This document shows, piece after piece, positions 1 to 5,429 of a stretch of DNA of 13,726 nucleotides. The notes beneath the pieces were generated by a model. The model ran no database searches. It was not told where the DNA came from and was given only the letters and a program-made list of their open reading frames with translations. The first letter of the stretch is position 1. Every line of letters starts with the position of its first letter. The stretch comes from Chlamydiia bacterium. Its GTDB lineage: Bacteria > Chlamydiota > Chlamydiia > Chlamydiales > JACKPQ01. Where the stretch lies: positions 1 through 13,726 of the forward strand of contig JAUILX010000013.1 of the NCBI GenBank assembly GCA_030433395.1, written 5' to 3'. Made by a program: the position numbers and the translations under genes.

Positions 1-146
1 TTAAACCCCTTCTTGTCGAGGTAATCTGCTATTACATGAGAGTCTGTTTTTGTATGTCCTTCATGGACAATATTGCCAGCCTCACCTACAACGCAAATAA
101 AAGTTGTTTTCATTGAAACGTCTAATCCTGCATAATGTTTTTTCAT
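1..146 (-). CDS. IS110-family transposase, N-terminal 48 residues (cut by window edge)
   Basis: Reading the minus strand from the ATG at 146-144 gives a protein beginning MKKHYAGLDVSMKTTF, open to the left window edge. The YAGLDVS segment, with Asp9, is the first catalytic acidic residue of the DEDD (RuvC-like) domain at the N-terminus of IS110/IS1111-family recombinases, which move an IS as a circular form without ordinary terminal inverted repeats. An AAGGAG ribosome-binding site (158-153 on the minus strand) lies 6 nt before the ATG and fixes the start. The remaining roughly 85% of the protein, including the C-terminal serine domain, is outside the window, so the element's integrity cannot be judged. 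The family call is secure from the N-terminal motif; the subgroup is not. Confidence 0.8.
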   Translation of the reverse strand, partial: MKKHYAGLDVSMKTTFICVVGEAGNIVHEGHTKTDSHVIADYLDKKGF

Positions 147-230
147 GGGTTGCTCCTTTTTTTGAGGCTCCTTTATGAGCCAGTTTTTTATATTGGAGAG
201 CTTAGCTACTCCGCGTTATGGGAGCAACCC
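147..230 (-). promoter_or_regulatory. Stem-loop masking the transposase ribosome-binding site
   Basis: GGGTTGCTCC at 147-156 and GGAGCAACCC at 221-230 are perfect 10-bp complements, with seven G-C pairs. On the minus-strand RNA the 3' arm contains the GGAG of the Shine-Dalgarno and ends directly at the AUG of the transposase. Two smaller hairpins (166-181 and 195-212) stack inside. Formation of the outer stem should block ribosome entry, the type of control known from IS200 and IS10, where it limits transposase made from outside transcripts. The pairing is seen in the sequence; the regulatory effect is inferred. Confidence 0.5.
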
Positions 231-400
231 CCTTTGTTAGCGCAATTATGGCATGTTACTAGGAGACGCTGGACCGGTTTGGGTCTTTTCTTTTTTTTGG
301 GCCCGCCTGCTGAAGCGATTTTCTTGCTTGTGTCAGAGCTGCTGGATTTACTGAACTGGACGATGCAGCCGATTGGCTGTCAAACGTCTGGGTCAGAGCA
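147..400 (-). ncRNA. Candidate IS110 bridge RNA region (structured transposase leader)
   Basis: In IS110-group elements such as IS621, the non-coding end upstream of the recombinase encodes a bridge RNA with separate target- and donor-binding loops; this region is in that position and orientation. Visible foldings include CAGCC-GATT-GGCTG at 366-379, a possible 5' stem-loop. GGCTC (166-170) pairs with GAGCC (177-181), and GGAG (195-198) with CTCC (209-212). A 10-bp stem, 147-156 with 221-230, encloses the last two. I cannot identify guide loops because the element's other end and its target site are not both in the window. The placement is established knowledge; that this element makes such an RNA is inference. 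Confidence 0.35.
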
Positions 401-405
401 TCAAC

Positions 406-2649
406 TTACTCTTGAGTCCAGCTAAAAACGAGTCTAGATTCCTGGAAGAATAACGGGATAGGCTCTTGCCGACAAGCTCTTGTTGGTGCTAGGTGGCTGC
501 CTAAATGCAGGCGTTTTTCTAAATCGCGGGGGGTAATAAGCACAAAAGCTTTTTCACGTAGCTTGTTCACATTGGCTCTGCCGGGGGCTAAGTTGTCGTT
601 GTTGTAAGCATGACCAAAGCGCAGGCGATCGATTTCAAAAAGAGTAGCGTTATAGGTTTGCCTGCCGATGGTAGTGGTTTCGATAGCAGACGGGTCGATA
701 GCAATGAGTTTGTTTTTAATGGATTGGTAGGCGGGATAGCTGGCGATGTCTTTGAGGCGCTGGCCAAGAGCACATGAAAGAGTGGTGATGGCAAAGTGTA
801 GGAGACCAGAGTGCTCCCAAAGCACGGTGTTTTGGTTTTTGAGCGCTTGGGCTTGTTGGTTTAAGACGGCTAGTTCGGTAAAGTATTGGTAGATGTCTTC
901 AACAGCTCGGAGCTGATCTTTGACCACATCTTCAATTCCTTCGGTAACGCGCGCAATTTTATGGATAGGCAGCGCACTTAGCTCTTGCAGATCGATGGCG
1001 GCTTGACCACGATTTTTGAGAGATTGGACTGTAGTCGATAGCGGTGCTAGGGTTTTTGCAGAATTGAGTAATGCTAAGGTGCAGCCGCGAAATTTGAATA
1101 GGTGGTGCATAAGCTGGCCGCGGTATTCGTAAGCTGTGGGCCTATCAAATGGGTGCAGCTCATCGGTAAAGAGCTGCGGCAGCTGGGGCTGGTTAGCAGC
1201 AATGCCTAACAGGTGAAAGATGCGCATGAGCAGGCCCGCACTAGCATAGTGTAGAATGAGTTTTTGCTCTTGAACAGCTAGCTTTAAATCGCCATCGCCA
1301 TAAAGACGTAGGAGAGTCTCCATGTCTTGAAAGTGTTGATTAAGCAATTCGATTAGATCACTTTCTTGAATTTGTTTGGGCGCCGCAGCCTGGATGGGAG
1401 CATTGTGATTGGGCCTTGTAGAAGTCGTAGGTGCTCCCACAAGAGCGGAGAGATTATGAAATAATTGATTAATTTCATCTTTAACTGGCTGGCAGCCATC
1501 CATTTTATTACCGATACGCTCTACACTTTGCAAGGTAGTTAGTTGCATCTTAAATAGCAGGTCAACCTGCTTTTGTAACTGGGTCAAATGAGGTTTTACC
1601 CTAAGTCGTTGTCTTTGAAAGGCGATGTGGTTTGCTAGGTGCGGCTTGTTGTTTTGAGTGGCGTACTCGATCGACGTTTGACCATTTTCTGCTGGCAGCT
1701 TTGCTTCCGCTCCATTTTGCAACAGGATGCTGATCAGCGCCTTGCTATCGCTATCAATGGCTTGGTGCAAAGGTCTTAATCCGATAGAGTTGGCTTGGTT
1801 TGGATCTGCGCCAAGCTTAAGGGTTGCTTTGGCGTAGTCGATAGATTTGTAGCTAATCGCTGATTCCAAACGATTGTTCATGGACATGGCATCTTGGTAG
1901 GCTTCCGTTAACGTTTGCAAACCTTGCTCAGCCAGCTTTTTTGAGATTTTAGCACACAGCTGGTGCGTAAGCGCAGGCTTTTGTTCTCCGGGGTAAAGTC
2001 CTAAAATAGCTTTAACGGTTTTTGGTGTCGTCTCAAAACTGAGCTCTAGCAAACTGTGACCATCAAAGCTGTGCCGAAAAAGCCGCGGCTCTTTTTGTAC
2101 TAAAGCTTTGACCTCATTGAAATCGCTAGCTAAGACAGCCGTCTGGCAGGCTTGCACAACGCTGGTTGGCAGGTAAAGCTCAGCATCAGCTGTTTGCGTC
2201 TTTTGCCTAAAGGCGTCGATAGAACGCTTTAGCGCTCGATTGGGTGTTAGCATCTTATGAGCTAGAGGCTCGCCATACAAGGGACTGTTTTCATTAGAGG
2301 CCAAGTAGCGCTCAAGGGCTTCACGCTCGTAGGTTTCGCCATCGGCTGCCATGACTGGATCGTACATTAGCTGGTGGGTAATCGAGCAAATGTACTCTTC
2401 GGGGATTTCAGCGGCCTCTTGTTTGCCGCCCGCGCCACCTCGACCTCGCGGTAGGATTGTGAGCTGATTGCCGCGTAAATTAAAGTAGCTGTTGTCTAAC
2501 GCCTTAAAACAGCGAGAGATGTCTGATACGTTTTTTGGCTCTTCGATTATCAAAGCTTGCTTTGTGAGCCGATCCAAAGCTAAAAGCTTTTGATTTTCGA
2601 CTACGAACTCTACATGCTTTCCGCCTATACAAAGTATTTTTGATGCCAT
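406..2649 (-). CDS. U-box / ankyrin-repeat protein, candidate secreted ubiquitin-ligase effector
   Basis: This 747-residue protein carries a U-box at about residues 82-147: IPEEYICSITHQLM, then DPVMAADGETYERE, ending LTPNRALKRSI. The PxxF/Y-C-I, DPV, G-TYER and TPN-xL landmarks are those of E2-binding eukaryotic U-boxes. Ankyrin-like repeats follow at about 175-215 and 260-345 (GADPNQANSIGLRPLHQAI; NGAEAKLPAENGQTSIEYA). Residues 350-747 are mostly helical, with R-x4-H motifs at R510/H515 and R675/H680/Y682. I chose the ATG at 2649 rather than one 24 nt upstream because GGAGG lies 6 nt before it. Together the domains suggest a protein delivered into a eukaryotic host to ubiquitinate targets; no classical signal peptide is present, and type III export is an inference. 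The last ~30 residues may be altered by a frameshift or by the adjoining IS. Confidence 0.8.
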   Translation of the reverse strand: MASKILCIGGKHVEFVVENQKLLALDRLTKQALIIEEPKNVSDISRCFKALDNSYFNLRGNQLTILPRGRGGAGGKQEAAEIPEEYICSITHQLMYDPVMAADGETYEREALERYLASNENSPLYGEPLAHKMLTPNRALKRSIDAFRQKTQTADAELYLPTSVVQACQTAVLASDFNEVKALVQKEPRLFRHSFDGHSLLELSFETTPKTVKAILGLYPGEQKPALTHQLCAKISKKLAEQGLQTLTEAYQDAMSMNNRLESAISYKSIDYAKATLKLGADPNQANSIGLRPLHQAIDSDSKALISILLQNGAEAKLPAENGQTSIEYATQNNKPHLANHIAFQRQRLRVKPHLTQLQKQVDLLFKMQLTTLQSVERIGNKMDGCQPVKDEINQLFHNLSALVGAPTTSTRPNHNAPIQAAAPKQIQESDLIELLNQHFQDMETLLRLYGDGDLKLAVQEQKLILHYASAGLLMRIFHLLGIAANQPQLPQLFTDELHPFDRPTAYEYRGQLMHHLFKFRGCTLALLNSAKTLAPLSTTVQSLKNRGQAAIDLQELSALPIHKIARVTEGIEDVVKDQLRAVEDIYQYFTELAVLNQQAQALKNQNTVLWEHSGLLHFAITTLSCALGQRLKDIASYPAYQSIKNKLIAIDPSAIETTTIGRQTYNATLFEIDRLRFGHAYNNDNLAPGRANVNKLREKAFVLITPRDLEKRLHLGSHLAPTRACRQEPIPLFFQESRLVFSWTQE

Positions 2650-2673
2650 AAAAAACCTCCAAATTTTACCCAA

Positions 2674-2702
2674 AGCTTAGAGCACAAAAGCATTTATTTC
2701 AA
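2674..2702 (-). promoter_or_regulatory. Possible promoter of the U-box gene
   Basis: On the minus strand TTGAAA (2702-2697; five of six matches to the -35 consensus) is followed after exactly 17 nt by TAAGCT (2679-2674; three of six matches to -10). Transcription would start near 2667, just upstream of the GGAGG and the ATG at 2649. The -10 is poor, so this is a tentative call. The rest of the gap (2703-2866) shows no further clear signal apart from a weak AT-rich inverted repeat (AATTTGA/TCAAATT, 2731-2754). Confidence 0.3.
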
Positions 2703-2866
2703 GCGCGCCTCCGGCCTAGCAGCAATTTTTAATTTGATTTGTCCTCGTCAAATTTTCTATCATTTTGAAAATAAGAACAGTATTACACCTTTCTAGCTTT
2801 GAAAAATTTCTATTTTTTTCTTCTCGGCAGGTTAAAAAGCATTTTGTCCCCATCTGAAAGCCATTT

Positions 2867-3286
2867 TTGAGCTCTCAAGAAAGAGCTGAGTATCTTTCCT
2901 ACAAAGACCACCTCTACGACGCTCTGCTAGGTGAATACGAGCCCGATGCCACTTCAGCTCAAATCAACACGCTATTTGCTGATCTCAAACCTTTTCTGAT
3001 CGATCTTACAAAACAAAGCGCCTCTGATCCCAGGTCGCCACCGCCCGGACCCTATCCTTATGTCAGCACACCCCTTTGCGACTCCATTTCTCTAGGCGTC
3101 CACGAATCACAGTCCCGTTTTTGGGAAGTGATCATTGGTCAAAGCCGCTCCTTTTGGGAATATGCCTACCCCAAGCTCAAAGAAACCTTTCCTCAACGGC
3201 TGCCTTTACAGCGCCCCAGAGCTCTGCAAACAAGTTACAGGCTCCCCTCTCACCTCAACCCCCTATCGACAATATCTATCAAATAA
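2867..3286 (+). CDS. Hypothetical protein of 139 residues, start unresolved, possibly 5'-damaged
   Basis: I do not recognise this protein. The frame has no ATG at all: the only start available is TTG at 2867, because a TGA stands in frame at 2855. The N-terminal half (YLSYKDHLYDALLGEYEPD, then LFADLKPFLIDL) looks like a folded helical domain. The middle is proline-rich (PRSPPPGPYPY), and the C-terminal part is basic with aromatic residues. No convincing Shine-Dalgarno precedes the TTG. A run of five T at 2864-2868 separates it from a neighbouring open frame reading KSILSPSESHF, so loss of one T could have split a longer gene. An inverted repeat AGCTCT/AGAGCT (2870-2887) overlaps the start. 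It is either a TTG-started gene or a truncated remnant. Confidence 0.4.
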   Translation: MSSQERAEYLSYKDHLYDALLGEYEPDATSAQINTLFADLKPFLIDLTKQSASDPRSPPPGPYPYVSTPLCDSISLGVHESQSRFWEVIIGQSRSFWEYAYPKLKETFPQRLPLQRPRALQTSYRLPSHLNPLSTISIK

Positions 3287-3306
3287 GTATAAATAATTTT
3301 TTATTA

Positions 3307-3335
3307 TTGACAATTAATAGATAAATACGTAATAT
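3307..3335 (+). promoter_or_regulatory. Promoter upstream of the 3368 gene
   Basis: A perfect -35 hexamer TTGACA (3307-3312) is followed after 17 nt by TAATAT (3330-3335; four of six) in a very AT-rich stretch. An alternative -10, TATACT, lies at 3335-3340. The surrounding 3287-3367 holds no gene. A second TATAAT at 3364-3369 overlaps the start codon of the downstream gene but has no matching -35 at the right distance. Confidence 0.45.
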
Positions 3336-3367
3336 ATACTTAAGTTAAACAACTTTTTTTATATATA

Positions 3368-3730
3368 ATGTCTATTAATCCATTTTTAGAAAGCAGTATG
3401 CGAAGAAGAGGTCCTATCCCTTTTGCAACTTTTACTTGCTCACAGCTTTTGCGCAATCCTTCAGAAGATGAAGCAGAAAACCTTGTCACCACATTTGCTG
3501 GATATATTTCAGGTTGTGTCGGGGCACGTGGTTTAATCTCAGGGAGACAAAGCTTATGTAATAATGAAATCGAAGCAATAAGAACTATTCGCGCAGCACT
3601 AACAGTTGGGCAATTTGACCACATGGCAGACAGACTAACGCAAATATTTAGCCGTTTTGACTCAAGCAATCAACTCTCCACTACGCATCGCCTGTCTACA
3701 ACAAAGCCAAGCTCCATCTCTCACTGCTAA
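3368..3730 (+). CDS. Small hypothetical protein, 120 residues
   Basis: Not recognised. The sequence (MSINPFLESSMRRRGP..., SEDEAENLVTTFAGYISG, NNEIEAIRTIRAALTVGQF, MADRLTQIFSRFDSSN) is soluble and helical in its middle part, with a serine/threonine-rich tail ending SISHC. There is no signal peptide and no membrane segment. A good TTGACA promoter lies upstream, but the 5' leader (TTTTTTTATATATA before the ATG at 3368) contains no Shine-Dalgarno, so start efficiency or start choice is open; a downstream ATG at 3398 also lacks one. The opposite-strand frame over the same bases is less protein-like and has no start signals. A long hairpin follows at 3739-3785. This is likely a lineage-specific protein; function unknown. 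Confidence 0.5.
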   Translation: MSINPFLESSMRRRGPIPFATFTCSQLLRNPSEDEAENLVTTFAGYISGCVGARGLISGRQSLCNNEIEAIRTIRAALTVGQFDHMADRLTQIFSRFDSSNQLSTTHRLSTTKPSSISHC

Positions 3731-3738
3731 CCTGAACA

Positions 3739-3785
3739 TATACCGAAGAGATCTCAAAATCGAATTTTGAGGTCCCTTCGGTATA
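3739..3785. terminator. Long near-perfect hairpin between convergent genes, likely bidirectional terminator
   Basis: TATACCGAAG (3739-3748) pairs with CTTCGGTATA (3776-3785). After a single A/C mismatch, pairing resumes through an inner arm CTCAAAAT (3753-3760) with ATTTTGAG (3764-3771) around the three-base loop CGA. About 21 of 22 positions pair, including one G-T wobble. It lies between the stop of the plus-strand gene at 3730 and the stop of the minus-strand gene at 3806. There is no clear T-run on either side, so a dispersed palindromic repeat is an alternative. Confidence 0.5.
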
Positions 3786-3805
3786 AACTCTAATTTCAGG
3801 ATTTT

Positions 3806-4927
3806 TTAAAGGTCTAACATTGATAAAAAAGTGTCTGCATTAACGATCTCGATCCCACCTTCTACTTTTTCAAGGCGTAAATCTTTCACAACCTGGACGG
3901 CAGGATGTCCATACTTTTGGTGAAAATAGCGCAATGAGCTGTTAATGGAGTGATTTGTTAGTTTTACCTCTATCATTTTTTCAATATGCCCGTCCTTTGC
4001 TAAGGCAAAGTCGACTTCTTGCTTTTCTTTTGTATGCAAATAATGTAAGTTATACTGCTCAGCTTGGTAGTCGATCTTTGCATGAACATGTTTTAACAGA
4101 CAGAGCGCAACAAAATTTTCAAAAATGACACCACCATCTCCTTCAACTAACCCTGTATCAAAAAAGTAGATTTTAGGCTCCTTAAGCAAACTACGAGCAA
4201 TATTTTTCGAATAGGGTCTGATGCGAAAAATAATATAGAGAGCTTCCAAAATTTGAATGTACTTTTTTACAGTATTTGGAGAAACTCCGACATCTTCAGC
4301 AATCGATTGATACGAAATCGGTGAGCCCACTCGTCTTCTTAACAAATCAAAAATGAGTCTAATAGCCTTCACATTTTGTATGTTTTCAAAGTCAAGTACA
4401 TCAACTCGCAACAAGCTATCAACATACTGTAACCGCCAACGTTTTGCATCCACCGATTCCTTACATAAAAAAGGCTCAGGAAAACCTCCTCTTTGTAAAA
4501 AATGATCGATTGAATACTCTTGATGAACAAGTTTGCATTCAGCTGGCGAGAGCGGCATCAATCGATGCAAAAAAAATCTACCAGCTAATGAATCCCCAAC
4601 TTGATTAAAGATCTCCAGCCTCGCACTTCCTGTTACAAGGATTGATCGATGATTTGGCTTGGTGTCATAAATACCTTTTAGATAATTTTTCCACTGAGGC
4701 ATTTTATGAATTTCATCTAAAATTAACAGATCTGTCGAAGCACGCCAAGCCTCACTCCTAATCATCTGTCTATCTTCAGCCCGATCATACGTGAGATAAA
4801 GAGGCGATTTGAACTCTTTTGCAATTTCCTTGGCTAGAGTTGTTTTCCCAGCTTGCCTAGGACCTGCTAGTAAAACCATCTTCTTTTGAAGATCTCGTAA
4901 AATAGCTTTTTTTTGTGCCCTTTCCAT
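3806..4927 (-). CDS. AAA+ ATPase of the AAA_14/DUF4143 family
   Basis: This 373-residue protein has Walker A GPRQAGKT (22-29), Walker B LLILDEIH (67-74), a sensor-like VTGSARLEI (98-106) and the family signature GRFFLHRLMPLSP (116-128). A winged-helix-like segment follows (about 206-240: ISYQSIAEDVGVSPNTVKKY). The C-terminal DUF4143 part has FFDTGL, then EVDFAL and IEVKLT, the D...ExK arrangement of a PD-(D/E)xK-like fold. These proteins (COG1373) are common, patchily distributed and of unknown role; a DNA-directed ATPase is the usual guess. Length is normal and all motifs are intact. The gene stands alone: two palindromes overlap its promoter and no Shine-Dalgarno precedes the ATG, which suggests a leaderless, self-regulated transcript. 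The family call is firm; the function is not. Confidence 0.85.
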   Translation of the reverse strand: MERAQKKAILRDLQKKMVLLAGPRQAGKTTLAKEIAKEFKSPLYLTYDRAEDRQMIRSEAWRASTDLLILDEIHKMPQWKNYLKGIYDTKPNHRSILVTGSARLEIFNQVGDSLAGRFFLHRLMPLSPAECKLVHQEYSIDHFLQRGGFPEPFLCKESVDAKRWRLQYVDSLLRVDVLDFENIQNVKAIRLIFDLLRRRVGSPISYQSIAEDVGVSPNTVKKYIQILEALYIIFRIRPYSKNIARSLLKEPKIYFFDTGLVEGDGGVIFENFVALCLLKHVHAKIDYQAEQYNLHYLHTKEKQEVDFALAKDGHIEKMIEVKLTNHSINSSLRYFHQKYGHPAVQVVKDLRLEKVEGGIEIVNADTFLSMLDL

Positions 4928-4930
4928 ATT

Positions 4931-4994
4931 TGACTATTCTGCATAGGTTTGCAGAAAAGTCAAGACCATTCTGCAATTGCTTGCGGAATAGTCA
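4931..4994 (-). promoter_or_regulatory. Double-palindrome operator and promoter of the DUF4143 ATPase gene
   Basis: Four copies of a TGAC-(TA/TT/CA)-TTCTGCA half-site alternate in direction. The first palindrome is TGACTATTCTGCA (4931-4943) facing TGCAGAAAAGTCA (4950-4962), 12 of 13 matching. The second is GACCATTCTGCAA (4964-4976) facing TTGCGGAATAGTC (4981-4993), 11 of 13 matching. Their centres are 32 bp apart, about three helical turns. On the minus strand -35 TTGACT (4963-4958) and -10 CAGAAT (4941-4936), 16 nt apart, lie inside the first palindrome, and the ATG follows the -10 by 8 nt. A dimeric repressor bound here would occlude RNA polymerase. The bound protein is unknown. Confidence 0.6.
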
Positions 4995-4997
4995 GAA

Positions 4998-5022
4998 ATG
5001 GCTACGCAACTGAATTAGCCAT
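4998..5022. repeat. Short inverted repeat (hairpin)
   Basis: ATGGCTA (4998-5004) and TAGCCAT (5016-5022) are perfect 7-bp complements around an 11-nt loop, between the operator and the foldback element. There is no T-run. It could be an accident, an operator half or a weak terminator. Confidence 0.25.
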
Positions 5023-5043
5023 CTGAGCTGCTTTTAATGTATT

Positions 5044-5210
5044 TAACGCGAGTTGCGGATCAACTATCTATGAAATGGTGCATATTTTTGATGAAATTTT
5101 TAGAAAAATCTGCGCAGTGGATAGCCAACGCGCTATCCTCAAGCAGTTTTTCCTAGAAAGATCGCCAAAAGATGGGCCAGTTCAAGGGAGTTGATCCGCA
5201 ACTCGCGTTA
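5044..5210. mobile_element. 167-bp foldback (MITE-like) element with perfect 22-bp inverted tips
   Basis: The 22 bases 5044-5065 (starting TAACGCGAGTT, ending GGATCAACT) are the exact reverse complement of 5189-5210. The interior is an imperfect palindrome along almost its whole length. For example, TGAAATGGTGCATATTTT (from 5071) parallels TGAACTGGCCCATCTTTT on the opposite arm, and the centre is a perfect hairpin GGATAGC-CAACGC-GCTATCC (5119-5138). Perfect tips with a diverged interior fit a non-autonomous transposable element whose ends are recognised in trans. Weaker similarity continues about 15 bp outside each tip, so the true element may be larger. No target-site duplication is visible directly at the tips, and no transposase gene is present. 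A duplicated-inverted gene fragment is the main alternative. Confidence 0.6.
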
Positions 5211-5334
5211 GGATAGGTAAAAGGCTGCTGGGGTACTTTTCCAAAAGGACTTTTAACTGATTAAGCGCTGGAGGGCCCATCTGGGGGACTTGACTTTTGA
5301 GCTGCTGGAGCTGCCTGATCTTCGACTCAGACAT
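5182..5334 (-). CDS. Possible small ORF (50 residues) ending inside the foldback element
   Basis: The minus-strand ATG at 5334-5332 opens a 50-codon frame: it begins MSESKIRQLQQLKS, continues through PQMGPPALNQLKVLLEKYP and ends LTRVADQLP at the stop 5184-5182. The sequence is protein-like, with two amphipathic helices. The last nine codons lie in or next to the inverted tip of the 167-bp element. No Shine-Dalgarno precedes the ATG, and the frame is open only back to a TGA near 5383, so it may be the tail of a decayed gene rather than an active one. The plus-strand tip on the other side encodes the same LTRVADQL segment. Function unknown; low confidence that it is expressed. Confidence 0.25.
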   Translation of the reverse strand: MSESKIRQLQQLKSQVPQMGPPALNQLKVLLEKYPSSLLPILTRVADQLP

Positions 5335-5429
5335 CGAAAATAGACTTTTGGGGCGGTAATCAAATCGGATTGGGTTTGATCAGCCCAAGTGCAATCAATC
5401 TCTAATTTCAGCCCATCTCCGATAAAAGA

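Larger units (their letters stand above)
1..400 (-). mobile_element. IS110-family insertion sequence, left part; outer boundary uncertain
   Basis: The transposase start plus about 250 nt of non-coding leader (147-~400) match the known layout of the IS110 group: a long 5' non-coding end followed by the transposase gene. No terminal inverted repeat or target duplication is expected, so the outer boundary cannot be placed by eye. It must lie near the 3' end of the U-box gene, whose stop codon is at 406-408. An 8-bp direct repeat GTCAGAGC occurs at 332-339 and 392-399, 60 bp apart, and may help to mark the end. If the boundary lies above 406, the last residues of the U-box protein come from the element. 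Confidence 0.55.

Noticed and set aside
135..425. Plus-strand frame of 96 codons in the IS leader
   Set aside because: It begins inside the transposase start region on the opposite strand, is composed of Leu/Phe runs from T-rich DNA, and lies over the structured leader; no start signal.
2731..2754. AATTTGA/TCAAATT inverted repeat upstream of the U-box gene as terminator
   Set aside because: Only 7 A/T-rich pairs and it lies between divergent genes, where no terminator is expected.
3340..3669. Minus-strand frame of 109 codons opposite the 3368 gene
   Set aside because: Less protein-like, no Shine-Dalgarno, and the plus strand has the better promoter and composition.
5359..5388. Overlapping short stems (ATCAAA/TTTGAT, TTGGG/CCCAA) as the rpsI terminator
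   Set aside because: Stems of 5-6 pairs with no T-run; unconvincing.
5276..5428. Second minus-strand reading frame after rpsI (LKLEIDCTWADQTQSDLITAP...)
   Set aside because: Its first part looks protein-like but the rest turns into serine runs and then stops; without homologues I could not tell a decayed gene from chance.
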